From an uncultured Clostridia bacterium (GTDB taxonomy: Bacteria; Bacillota; Clostridia; UBA1381; UMGS1253): a stretch of 64,000 nucleotides of DNA. The stretch covers positions 1 to 64,000 of the forward strand of contig CAKSHP010000002.1 in the NCBI GenBank assembly GCA_934457145.1. The letters run 5' to 3'. How positions within the stretch are numbered: position 1 is the first letter of the stretch; each line of letters opens with the position of its first letter. Below are positions 38,010 through 46,742 of the stretch, one piece after another. The position numbers and the translations under genes were made by a program. Under the pieces are notes generated by a model. It made no database searches, was not told the origin of the DNA, and saw only the letters and a list, made by a program, of their open reading frames with translations.

Positions 38010-38080
38010 ATTGTGTTGAACAGAGCAAAAAACATATAAAATATAAATAGAACTGACAAGGAAAGGAGAAATAAAAAATA

Positions 38081-40255
38081 ATGAAAAAAATTTTTGCAAT
38101 TGTTCTTGCGTTTTTATGTGTGTTTTCGGCATCTTCCGTTCAAAAAAGCAATGCGGTTTATGCAGGATTTATAATTGAAAAGGATGCCAAGACAGCCGTG
38201 AAAAAAAATATGGAGATATTTTTAAAGAATTTGGAAGAGGCGGAAATTACAAATGATTTCACATCAGATGATCTTGAAAACATGGTGTTTTCCGCGTGCC
38301 AATATTCAACAGATGCTAAAATCGGCAGCGGTATTATGGTTGAGAAATTTAAAAAAGTGAATGCAACTGCGTCGAAAGACGGATACATAAGCGCGGCTGT
38401 TTCTATTTATCAGGACGATGGCGAAGAAGCATATGAGATAAAAAAGACAATTCCTGCTCTTTCGGGAGAAAGCAAACCCGGCGGTCTTGATACAAATGAC
38501 GGTAACAAGGAAGATGAAAACAAGTATTCCGATGCAGAGCTTTCGGAAATTAAAAAAAGCATTACAAAAGCTAAAAGCGCAATAAGCGCAGCAATCTGGA
38601 ATTTGGATGTTTCAAATGATACAACCGCAGAGGATATTTTAAAAATGGCAAAAGATGCTGTCGGCAGCGGCGATGTTTCTGTTGCATTAGAGGAGGGAAA
38701 TTTCTCTGTTATTAAGTCATCAAGCACGGTGAACGGTACTGTTTCGGCAACTCTTACGCTTACGTGCAGAGGCATTGAAGATGCAGTTTCCGTTGCGAAA
38801 ACAATTCCTTTGGTTGTGAATGAAACAACAAAGGCGATTGATGAGGACAGACATCTTATCGAAGTTGCGGTAGATGCTATTGATTATAACAACCGTATTA
38901 CAAAAGAAGATATACTTAACGTTGCAAAAAAAGCAGTGAAAAACGGTACAAATGTGGAGTGGAAAACCTTTAATAAAACAAATGCAACATTTAAAGAAGA
39001 AGGAAAAGTTACAGTTTGTCTTGTAATGACTCTCAGAGAAGAAACGCGAGAGACATATTATACAAGAACTATTCCCGTGCTTGTAAGAAATATTCCGGAA
39101 AAAAGAATTTCGGTTAACAAAGAAGAATGGGAAATTTTAAGAATTACGAATGTTGAACGCAACAAAGACGGAGCAATGCTTCTTACAATGCCGGAGGTTT
39201 TGCAGCAGGCCTGCAATATCCGCGAGGTTGAAATTGCAGAAAAATTTTCACATACAAGACCTGACGGCAGCAATCCTTTTACCGCTATTTCCGATTTTAA
39301 GTATATAAAGGGCGGAGAAAACATTTATAAATGCGACAGCCAGACCAGATTGGTTTCGGGCGAAAGAGCAATGAACAGCTGGATGAACAGTCCGGGACAC
39401 CGCGCAAATATTTTGACAAAAGATTTCGATTATATGGGCGTTGGAGCTTATGATAATGATGTTACAGGTACGGCAGTTCAGCTTTTCGGTGGTGTTGCAT
39501 ATCCGCTTGTTTCGGCAGTTACAGCGTCAGGAAAAACAAATTATATTGATACAGATGAAATGCAAAAAGACTATCTTATCTGCACTGCAAGTACAGGTAT
39601 GCTTTCGTATGTTCCGCTTGATCTCGAGTATATGACAAAAACCGAAAAGGGCTATACGTTAAATCTGCGTATGGGAAATAAGATTTATTTGACAGTAGGC
39701 GAAGAAACGGAGCCAACTGAAAACATAAAACCCGAAAATGTTGAAAGATTTACAGATGTAAAGACAACGGATTATTTCGGCGAAGCGGTAAGATGGGCAA
39801 TTGAAAAAGGCGTAACGGCGGGCACAAGCGAAACAACGTTTTCGCCTGCGGATACATGCACGCGCGCGCAAATATTAACATTTTTATGGCGAGCTGTCGG
39901 CGAACCGAAAACAGCGCTTACAAATCCTTTTTCCGATATATCGCAAGATGATTATTACTATGATGCGGCAATCTGGGCGTATAAAAAAGGCATGGTTCCG
40001 GCAGGAAAGTTTGAGGCAAACACTCCGTGTACCAGAGCGTCTACGGTAACATACCTCTGGAAAAATGCAGGTTCTTTAAATCCGACAGGGGTGAGCAGTT
40101 TTTCCGATGTTTCATCTGCGGCAGATTATGCAAAAGCAGTCAGCTGGGCAGTTGAAAAAGGCGTAACGGCGGGCACGAGCGAGACAACGTTTTCTCCGGA
40201 TATGATTTGCGACCGCGGACAGATTGTAACATTTTTACACAGAGCTTTAAATTAA
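38081..40255 (+). CDS. secreted CAP-domain protein with SLH repeats
   Basis: A 724-residue exported protein: signal peptide (1-28), three copies of a roughly 85-residue module (about 30-125, 148-245, 257-337; each ending in TIP-L or TIPLV), a CAP/SCP domain (about 351-470, with His391 in FSHTRPDG, GENIYK and His440 in SPGHRANIL), and three SLH repeats (about 557-724; TTFSPADTCTRAQ and similar). SLH domains bind secondary cell-wall polymer, often pyruvylated. The role of bacterial CAP domains is unsettled. GAAAGGAG precedes the ATG, and a direct-repeat operator lies upstream. Confidence 0.88.
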   Translation: MKKIFAIVLAFLCVFSASSVQKSNAVYAGFIIEKDAKTAVKKNMEIFLKNLEEAEITNDFTSDDLENMVFSACQYSTDAKIGSGIMVEKFKKVNATASKDGYISAAVSIYQDDGEEAYEIKKTIPALSGESKPGGLDTNDGNKEDENKYSDAELSEIKKSITKAKSAISAAIWNLDVSNDTTAEDILKMAKDAVGSGDVSVALEEGNFSVIKSSSTVNGTVSATLTLTCRGIEDAVSVAKTIPLVVNETTKAIDEDRHLIEVAVDAIDYNNRITKEDILNVAKKAVKNGTNVEWKTFNKTNATFKEEGKVTVCLVMTLREETRETYYTRTIPVLVRNIPEKRISVNKEEWEILRITNVERNKDGAMLLTMPEVLQQACNIREVEIAEKFSHTRPDGSNPFTAISDFKYIKGGENIYKCDSQTRLVSGERAMNSWMNSPGHRANILTKDFDYMGVGAYDNDVTGTAVQLFGGVAYPLVSAVTASGKTNYIDTDEMQKDYLICTASTGMLSYVPLDLEYMTKTEKGYTLNLRMGNKIYLTVGEETEPTENIKPENVERFTDVKTTDYFGEAVRWAIEKGVTAGTSETTFSPADTCTRAQILTFLWRAVGEPKTALTNPFSDISQDDYYYDAAIWAYKKGMVPAGKFEANTPCTRASTVTYLWKNAGSLNPTGVSSFSDVSSAADYAKAVSWAVEKGVTAGTSETTFSPDMICDRGQIVTFLHRALN

Positions 40256-40286
40256 AAATATATAAATAAAAAAGGGGTAGAAAATT

Positions 40287-41165
40287 ATGTTAAAGAAGTT
40301 AGTATGTATTTTGAGCGCACTTTGTATTGTGTTTGCGGGAATTACTGTGGCGTATGCCGATGATTACACTGTACATCAGGCAGCAGCAAAAGCAATAAGA
40401 AAAATTCCGGCCACGGCAACGGCTTATAACGACATGACTCAGGAAGAGTTTTTGGCATATGTAAGAACGTATCTCCCGGCGGGAAGCGAAAATGTTAAAC
40501 TTTCTATCGACAACGAGGCAAACTTTAGAGTGTCTAATGCAGATGAAGAAAGGGAAGGTCTTGTTTTTGGAAATATTTTAATTGTTTGCGATGTGTATAA
40601 AACGCATGAGATAGTTTCTTTGAAAATTCCGAAGCTTACATTTGCAGACCGCGCATTTCCCGATGTACCGACAACAGCATATTATTCAGAGCCTGTAAGA
40701 TGGGCTGTAAAAAAGAATATCACAGCCGGCACAAGTGCAACAACATTTTCTCCTGATGATACATGTACTCGCGCACAGATTTTAACGTTTTTGTGGAGAG
40801 CAGTCGGCGAACCTAAGGCAGAGGGCGCAAATCCGTTTTCTGATGTAAGCACGAATGATTATTACTATGATGCAGCTGTTTGGGCATATCAAAAAGGTAT
40901 GGTTACGGCAGATAAATTTGAGGGAAGCACACCTTGCACAAGAGGAGAGACAGTTAAATTCCTTTGGATAAATGCAGGTTCTCCGAGTTCAGACTACAAA
41001 ACATCCTTTAATGACGTTGATACAAACGGAGATTATTTTACGGCTGTAAAATGGGCTTTGCAAAATCATGTTACAAGCGGAACAAGCAAAACAACATTTT
41101 CGCCTAATGATATATGCAGCAGAGGTCAGATAGCAACATTCCTTTACAGAGCAATAAAAAAATAG
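40287..41165 (+). CDS. secreted SLH-domain protein
   Basis: A 292-residue exported protein with signal peptide (1-25, TVAYA-DD), one copy of the same roughly 85-residue module seen in the preceding protein (about 29-118, ending KIPKL), and three SLH repeats (about 122-292). It lacks the CAP domain. The close resemblance of the SLH arrays (TFLWRAVGEPK, NPFSD, DDYYYDA) shows common descent with its neighbour, 31 bases upstream. It probably coats or ties the wall without enzymatic activity. AAAAGGGG precedes the start. Confidence 0.87.
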   Translation: MLKKLVCILSALCIVFAGITVAYADDYTVHQAAAKAIRKIPATATAYNDMTQEEFLAYVRTYLPAGSENVKLSIDNEANFRVSNADEEREGLVFGNILIVCDVYKTHEIVSLKIPKLTFADRAFPDVPTTAYYSEPVRWAVKKNITAGTSATTFSPDDTCTRAQILTFLWRAVGEPKAEGANPFSDVSTNDYYYDAAVWAYQKGMVTADKFEGSTPCTRGETVKFLWINAGSPSSDYKTSFNDVDTNGDYFTAVKWALQNHVTSGTSKTTFSPNDICSRGQIATFLYRAIKK

Positions 41166-41177
41166 TTTATTAATAAG

Positions 41178-41221
41178 CAAAGGTCTTTTCTCGCTTACCG
41201 GGCAGAAAGACCTTTGTTTTT
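41178..41221 (+). terminator. terminator after the SLH genes
   Basis: CAAAGGTCTTTTCT pairs with AGAAAGACCTTTG (one bulged base) around a loop of about 12 bases and is followed by five T. Confidence 0.88.
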
Positions 41222-41264
41222 CATATGTGTTTTGAAAAATATCTGTAAAAAAGCGAAAAATGTA

Positions 41265-41293
41265 TTGAAATATGCATTATTATAGTGTATAAT
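41265..41293 (+). promoter_or_regulatory. sigma-A promoter of lon
   Basis: TTGAAA at 41265-41270, 17 bases, TATAAT at 41288-41293, 85 bases before the lon start. Confidence 0.85.
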
Positions 41294-41307
41294 ATATTGA
41301 TATGATT

Positions 41308-41336
41308 TGCATATTTCGCGCATATGCACGAAATAT
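41308..41336. promoter_or_regulatory. overlapping inverted repeats at the lon transcription start
   Basis: TGCATAT (41308-41314) with ATATGCA (41322-41328), and ATATTTCG (41311-41318) with CGAAATAT (41329-41336). The two palindromes overlap and exclude each other as hairpins. They begin about 15 bases after the -10 box, a place suited to a repressor operator. They match neither CIRCE nor the CtsR consensus. Confidence 0.5.
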
Positions 41337-41378
41337 TTGGCTTTTTATTAGTTATGCTTTTACTAAAGGAGTATTTAA

Positions 41379-43817
41379 ATGGCAGATAAAAATTTGATTT
41401 TCAGAACCAATATGCCTCTTATGGCTATGAGGGGCGTTGTTGTTTTTCCTTATATGGTAACACATTTTGACGTCGGCAGAGAAAAATCGCTTAAGGCGCT
41501 TGAAGCTGCGATGGCAAAGGAGCAGCTTGTGGTTTTGGCGGCTCAAAAGGAAGCAGAATGTGAAAATCCGGAGGAAAACGATATATACAGCTACGGAACG
41601 CTGGTTAAAATTAAACAGCTTGTACGCTTGCCGCAAGACAGTGTGAAAATTTTGGTTGAAGGAATAGGCCGTGTAAAGATATGTGAGTTTGTTTCGGAGT
41701 TTCCTTATTTTTCATGCGATGTTGAACAGATATGCGATGATGAAGATGATATATCGCCCGAGCTTAATGATGCGCTTGTACGCAATTTAAAAAAATCTTT
41801 TGAGGTTTATTTTTCGTATGAAACAAAAGTTTCAGCCGATATAATGGCTCAGGTGTCGAAAATTGACAATGCGTCAAAGCTGTGTGATACAATATGCGCG
41901 AACATTTATTTTGAATTTGAAGACAAACAGTCGCTTTTACAGACAATAGATGTTGAAAGCCGCGTACAAATGCTTTTGGCGCTGTTAAAAAAGGAAATTG
42001 AAATTATACGTTTGGAGCAAAAAATTTCAGAAAATGTAAAGAAACGTATTGATGAAAATCAGCGCGAGTATTATTTGCGTGAACAGCTTAAGGTTATTTC
42101 CGATGAACTCGGCGATAAGGACGGAATAGGCGCAGAGATTGCTGAGTATAAAAAGAAATTCAAAGAATTTAAATTTGACAAAGATACAGAAGATAAACTT
42201 TTAAAAGAACTCGACAGACTTTCAAAAACTCCTTCCGGTTCGCCGGAAGCCGCAGTTATACGCACTTATCTTGACAATATTTGCGATTTGCCTTGGGTTT
42301 ATAAAACAAGGCAGAGAATTGATATAAACAAAGCACAGCAAATTTTAGATGAGGACCACTATGGTTTAAAGAAAGTGAAAGAAAGAGTTTTGGAATATTT
42401 AGCAGTCAGAAAGCTTTCTAAAAACACAGCTGGCTTTGTTTTGTGTTTGGCAGGGCCTCCGGGAGTCGGAAAAACTTCCGTTGCAAAGTCAATTGCAAGA
42501 GCGATAAACAGAAAGTATGTCAGGGTGTCGCTCGGCGGAGTTAAAGATGAAGCAGAGATAAGAGGACATCGAAAAACATACATAGGTTCTATGCCGGGAA
42601 GAATTATAAATGCACTCAAGAGCGCAAAGAGCAAAAATCCTTTGATACTTTTAGATGAGATAGATAAAATGTCAAATGATTATAAAGGTGATCCTGCTTC
42701 TGCAATGCTTGAAGTTTTGGACGGCGAACAAAATTTTTCTTTCCGCGATCACTATATTGAGATACCGTTTGACTTATCGGATGTGTTTTTCATAACAACT
42801 GCAAACACCTTAGAAACGATTGCACCTCCGCTTTTGGACAGAATGGAAATTATCAATATTGAGGGATATACGGATGAGGAAAAAACGGCTATCGCAATAA
42901 AATATCTTATACCGAAGCAGCTTGCAAAAAACGGTATTAATAAAGAAAAACTTGATATTGATGAAAGCGCGGTTATCGATATTATAAAATATTACACGCG
43001 TGAGTCCGGAGTTCGAAACCTCGAACGCGAGATAACTTCTGTTATGCGCAAAGCTGCAAAAAAGATTGCGCAAAACAACAACGAAAAAATTATTGTAAAT
43101 CAAAGCAATCTTGAAGAATATCTCGGCAAAAAGAAATATAAAATAGATTTAGCAAACGAAAAAGACGAGGTTGGCATTGTAAGAGGTCTTGCATGGACAA
43201 GTGTCGGCGGAGAAACGCTGAGCGTTGAAGTAAATGTTATGAGCGGTAGCGGAAAACTCGAACTTACGGGAAACTTGGGCGATGTTATGAAAGAATCTGC
43301 AAAGACGGCATTAAGTTATATTCGTTCGTGTGCAGACAAGCTTTCTATTGAAAGAGATTTTTATAAAAAACTTGACATACATATTCATATTCCGGAGGGT
43401 GCCGTTCCAAAAGACGGTCCTTCGGCAGGCATAACTATGACAACGGCGCTCGTTTCGGCGCTTACCGGGTATGCTGTAAAATGCGATACGGCTATGACGG
43501 GAGAGGTGACGCTGAGAGGAAATGTCCTTCCTATAGGCGGTCTTAAAGAAAAAACGCTTGCGGCATACAGAGCCGGAATAAAAACAGTTATTATTCCAAA
43601 GGAAAACGAGCGGGATTTGGAAGATATCGATGTTATAGTCCGTAAAAATATTAAATTTATAACGGCAAGTACGATGGATGATGTTTTAAAGCATGCACTT
43701 ACCGCAAAAAAAGAAAAACATTTCAATTTGCCGCTTGAAGTTAAAGAAGAGTTTGTGTGTCCGATAGCAAACGATTTTAAAACATCGGAAGGACTCAGGG
43801 CACAAAACAAGCAGTAA
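41379..43817 (+). CDS. lon: ATP-dependent Lon protease
   Basis: An 812-residue LonA: N-terminal substrate-recognition domain (MRGVVVFPYMVTHFDVGREK), AAA+ module with GPPGVGKTS, and protease domain with Ser682 (PKDGPSAG) and Lys725 (GGLKEKT) as the catalytic dyad. It degrades damaged and regulatory proteins in the cytosol. AAAGGAG precedes ATG 41379. It has its own promoter with a palindrome at the start site. engB, its usual neighbour, follows after an intervening glycosidase gene. Confidence 0.97.
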   Translation: MADKNLIFRTNMPLMAMRGVVVFPYMVTHFDVGREKSLKALEAAMAKEQLVVLAAQKEAECENPEENDIYSYGTLVKIKQLVRLPQDSVKILVEGIGRVKICEFVSEFPYFSCDVEQICDDEDDISPELNDALVRNLKKSFEVYFSYETKVSADIMAQVSKIDNASKLCDTICANIYFEFEDKQSLLQTIDVESRVQMLLALLKKEIEIIRLEQKISENVKKRIDENQREYYLREQLKVISDELGDKDGIGAEIAEYKKKFKEFKFDKDTEDKLLKELDRLSKTPSGSPEAAVIRTYLDNICDLPWVYKTRQRIDINKAQQILDEDHYGLKKVKERVLEYLAVRKLSKNTAGFVLCLAGPPGVGKTSVAKSIARAINRKYVRVSLGGVKDEAEIRGHRKTYIGSMPGRIINALKSAKSKNPLILLDEIDKMSNDYKGDPASAMLEVLDGEQNFSFRDHYIEIPFDLSDVFFITTANTLETIAPPLLDRMEIINIEGYTDEEKTAIAIKYLIPKQLAKNGINKEKLDIDESAVIDIIKYYTRESGVRNLEREITSVMRKAAKKIAQNNNEKIIVNQSNLEEYLGKKKYKIDLANEKDEVGIVRGLAWTSVGGETLSVEVNVMSGSGKLELTGNLGDVMKESAKTALSYIRSCADKLSIERDFYKKLDIHIHIPEGAVPKDGPSAGITMTTALVSALTGYAVKCDTAMTGEVTLRGNVLPIGGLKEKTLAAYRAGIKTVIIPKENERDLEDIDVIVRKNIKFITASTMDDVLKHALTAKKEKHFNLPLEVKEEFVCPIANDFKTSEGLRAQNKQ

Positions 43818-43836
43818 TGTAAAAAGGAGACCGGAT

Positions 43837-44808
43837 ATGAATTTTAAAGAAAGAATGGGAACAGTAAATGAAAATTCTATTTTTAAAATGGACGGCTATT
43901 TTGTATGGTGTGGAACAGTGACGCGCGCAGATGACGGAAAATATTATCTTTATTTTTCATTCTGGCCTAAAAAGGAAGACACTTTCAGAAATTGGGTTAT
44001 ATGCTCTAAGGTAGGTTACGCTGTGAGTGACAGCCCTTACGGAGGCTTTAAATATTGCGGCATTGCACTGGAAGGAAGGTCGGGATGGGACAGAGATTCA
44101 ATCCACAATCCTGCTGTGATAAAACATAACGGAAAATATTATATGTATTACATGGGTAATTACGGAAACGGAGAATTTTGGGATCACCGCAATCATCAGA
44201 GAATCGGTGTTGCGGTTGCAGATAATCCGAAGGGACCGTGGCAAAGATTTGACAAACCTGTTTTAGATGTTGGAAAATCGGGCTTTGATTCACTTATGAC
44301 CTCCAATCCGAGCGTTACAATCGGCGGTGACGGAAGATTTTATATGATATATAAGGCGGTTGAAGATAACGGAAATTATCCAAAAGGCGGCGCCGTTGTA
44401 TGTGGAATTGCGGTTGCAAACGATCCTTTGGGACCGTTTGAGAAAAGCGGAAAGCCGATAATGGTTAATCCCGAACATGAATGGGCTGTTGAAGATGCAT
44501 TTATTTGGTATGAAAACGGGAAGTTTTACTCGCTTGCAAAGGACTTTCAGGGGTATTTTACAAAAGCAGGGAAAAAACAGGTTGCATTGTTTTGCTCTGA
44601 TGACGGTTTTGACTGGCGTCTTGATGAAATGCCGCTTGCTTTTACAAGAGAATTAGTGTTTAAAGACGGCAAAAAAGTGCCTCTTTGCAATATGGAGCGG
44701 CCGCAGCTATATATAGAGGACGGACGGCCGAAGGCACTTTTGTGTGCATGTATGTTAGATGAAATTTCAGAGCCAACCTTTAATGTAAGCATCCCGATTG
44801 TAAAATAA
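43837..44808 (+). CDS. GH43-like five-bladed propeller glycosidase
   Basis: A 323-residue protein with repeated propeller-blade signatures: DDGKYYLYFSFW, HNPAVIKHNGKYYMYYMGN, TSNPSVTIGGDGRFYMIYK, VEDAFIWYENGKFY and NMERPQLYIEDGRPK. This is the pattern of clan GH-F-type and related glycosidases (GH43, GH117 and relatives); acidic residues in WAVEDAFIW and MERPQ could be catalytic. There is no signal peptide, so it would act on imported oligosaccharides. I cannot assign a family number or substrate. It sits between lon and engB, 20 bases after lon with AAAAGGAG, probably in the same transcript. Confidence 0.75.
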   Translation: MNFKERMGTVNENSIFKMDGYFVWCGTVTRADDGKYYLYFSFWPKKEDTFRNWVICSKVGYAVSDSPYGGFKYCGIALEGRSGWDRDSIHNPAVIKHNGKYYMYYMGNYGNGEFWDHRNHQRIGVAVADNPKGPWQRFDKPVLDVGKSGFDSLMTSNPSVTIGGDGRFYMIYKAVEDNGNYPKGGAVVCGIAVANDPLGPFEKSGKPIMVNPEHEWAVEDAFIWYENGKFYSLAKDFQGYFTKAGKKQVALFCSDDGFDWRLDEMPLAFTRELVFKDGKKVPLCNMERPQLYIEDGRPKALLCACMLDEISEPTFNVSIPIVK

Positions 44809-44846
44809 CAAATATTTAATAAAACTAAAAAACGGAGAAATAAAAA

Positions 44847-45446
44847 ATGAATTTACACAATGCAGATATTGAAGTTTCGGCGGTTTCGCCGAAGCAGTAT
44901 CCTAAAGGAAATTGCCCGGAATTTGCTTTTGCCGGACGTTCCAATGTTGGAAAATCTTCTATGATAAATAAGCTTTTGAACCGAAAAAGCCTTGCGAGAG
45001 TCAGCCAGACTCCGGGAAAAACAGCAACTATAAATTTTTATAACATTGATTCAAAAATTTATCTTGTAGATCTTCCGGGTTACGGTTTTGCCTCGCGCTC
45101 AAAAGAAGAAATAAAAAAATGGGGCGGCATAATAGAAACGTATCTTAATAACAGAGAGCAGATTTATCAGGTGTTTTTGCTTGTTGACAGCAGACATGAA
45201 CCAACCGAAAACGATCTTATGATGCTTAACTGGATACGAAATTTTCAAGAGTCTGTTGTTGTTATTGCAACAAAAACGGATAAACTTTCAAAAAAGGCAC
45301 TTGAAGAAAATCTTGAAATGATATATAATAAATTGTCGCTTACCGATGAAGATGTTTTGGTTCCTTTTTCGACAAAGGACGATGAGGGCAGGATCACGGT
45401 TTGGGATATAATAAACTTGTTGCTTGCCGGTGATTATGATAAATAA
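44847..45446 (+). CDS. engB: ribosome biogenesis GTPase EngB/YsxC
   Basis: A 199-residue small GTPase: FAGRSNVGKSSMI (G1), TPGKTATINFY, DLPGYGFA (G3) and TKTDK (G4). It assists large ribosomal subunit assembly. Full length. It follows the glycosidase gene by 38 bases with ACGGAG as ribosome site and precedes hisS by 26 bases. Confidence 0.96.
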   Translation: MNLHNADIEVSAVSPKQYPKGNCPEFAFAGRSNVGKSSMINKLLNRKSLARVSQTPGKTATINFYNIDSKIYLVDLPGYGFASRSKEEIKKWGGIIETYLNNREQIYQVFLLVDSRHEPTENDLMMLNWIRNFQESVVVIATKTDKLSKKALEENLEMIYNKLSLTDEDVLVPFSTKDDEGRITVWDIINLLLAGDYDK

Positions 45447-45472
45447 ATTTTAAAACGAAGGGATATGAAACA

Positions 45473-46723
45473 ATGCTTACAAAAGCTCCGAGAGGAACAA
45501 ATGATATATATGCCAAAGAAGCAAAACAGTGGCAATATGTTGAAAAGGTTGCAAGAGATATTTGCAAACGGTTTGGATTTAATGAAATCCGCACTCCCAC
45601 TTTTGAGCATACAGAGCTGTTTTTAAGAGGTGTAGGAGATACTACGGATGTTGTTGAAAAACAAATGTATACGTTTAAAGATAAAGGTGACAGAAGTATA
45701 ACGCTGCGCCCGGAGGTTACGGCGTCGTGTGCAAGAGCGTTTCTTGAGCGCAATATGTATGCAGAGCCTTTGCCTCAAAAGCTTTATTATATAACGTCAT
45801 GCTTTCGTTATGAAAAACCGCAGGCAGGCAGATTAAGAGAATTTCATCAATTCGGGACGGAGGTTTTCGGTTCGGACAAGCCATGCGTTGACGCAGAGAT
45901 AATTTCGCTTGCGCATATGTTTTTAACAAAACTTGGTCTTAAAAATCTTGAGCTTAATATAAACTCTATCGGATGTCCCGAATGCAGAAGCAAGTATAAT
46001 CAAATTTTAAAAGAGTATTTTTATAAACATACAGACGAGCTTTGCGACACATGTAAGGGCAGACTTGAAAGAAATCCGTTAAGAATTTTGGACTGCAAGT
46101 CGCCTGTTTGTTCAAAGATTGCCGAAGGTGCGCCGAAGCTTATAGACCACATCTGCAAAGATTGTGCAGAGCATTTTGAAAGCGTTAAAAAATATCTTGA
46201 AAACATGGATATTGAATACAAAATCAATCCCAATATAGTGCGCGGACTTGATTATTACACAAAAACCGTGTTTGAATTTGTTTCAAATGATATCGGAGCG
46301 CAGTCAACCGTGTGCGGAGGCGGCAGATATGACGGACTTATAGAGCAGCTCGGCGGTGATAAAACATGCGGTATCGGGTTTGGACTTGGAATTGAGCGGC
46401 TTATGCTTACGCTTAAAAATCAAGGTATTGAAATTCCTGTAGATGACGGGTTTGAGCTTTTTGTTGCAACAATCGGCGGGAATGCTGATATGTATGCGGA
46501 AAAACTTGTTTATGATTTGCGCAGCGCGGGCATTTCATGTGAAAAAGATCGCATGGGAAAAAGCCTCAAGGCGCAAATGAAATACGCTGATAAAATCGGC
46601 GCGAAATACAGCGTTGTTTTAGGCGATGATGAAATTGATACAGGTAATGTGAAGCTTAAAAATATGACTGACGGTACAATAACCGAAACGGGCATAGACA
46701 AGCTTTTTGAAATATTGAAATAA
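45473..46723 (+). CDS. hisS: histidyl-tRNA synthetase
   Basis: A 416-residue class II synthetase: TKAPRGTNDIY at the start, motif 2 CFRYEKPQAGRLREFHQFG, histidine motif VRGLDYYTKTVFEF, GGGRYDGLIEQLGG and C-terminal anticodon domain. Charges tRNA-His. No T-box leader fits in the 26-base gap upstream, so it is expressed with engB. Confidence 0.97.
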   Translation: MLTKAPRGTNDIYAKEAKQWQYVEKVARDICKRFGFNEIRTPTFEHTELFLRGVGDTTDVVEKQMYTFKDKGDRSITLRPEVTASCARAFLERNMYAEPLPQKLYYITSCFRYEKPQAGRLREFHQFGTEVFGSDKPCVDAEIISLAHMFLTKLGLKNLELNINSIGCPECRSKYNQILKEYFYKHTDELCDTCKGRLERNPLRILDCKSPVCSKIAEGAPKLIDHICKDCAEHFESVKKYLENMDIEYKINPNIVRGLDYYTKTVFEFVSNDIGAQSTVCGGGRYDGLIEQLGGDKTCGIGFGLGIERLMLTLKNQGIEIPVDDGFELFVATIGGNADMYAEKLVYDLRSAGISCEKDRMGKSLKAQMKYADKIGAKYSVVLGDDEIDTGNVKLKNMTDGTITETGIDKLFEILK

Positions 46724-46742
46724 TTTTTAGGGGTGAATTAAT

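Noticed and set aside
41294..41378. CIRCE, CtsR or LexA site before lon
   Set aside because: The palindromes there do not contain the CIRCE halves, GGTCAAA repeats or a GAAC-type LexA core.
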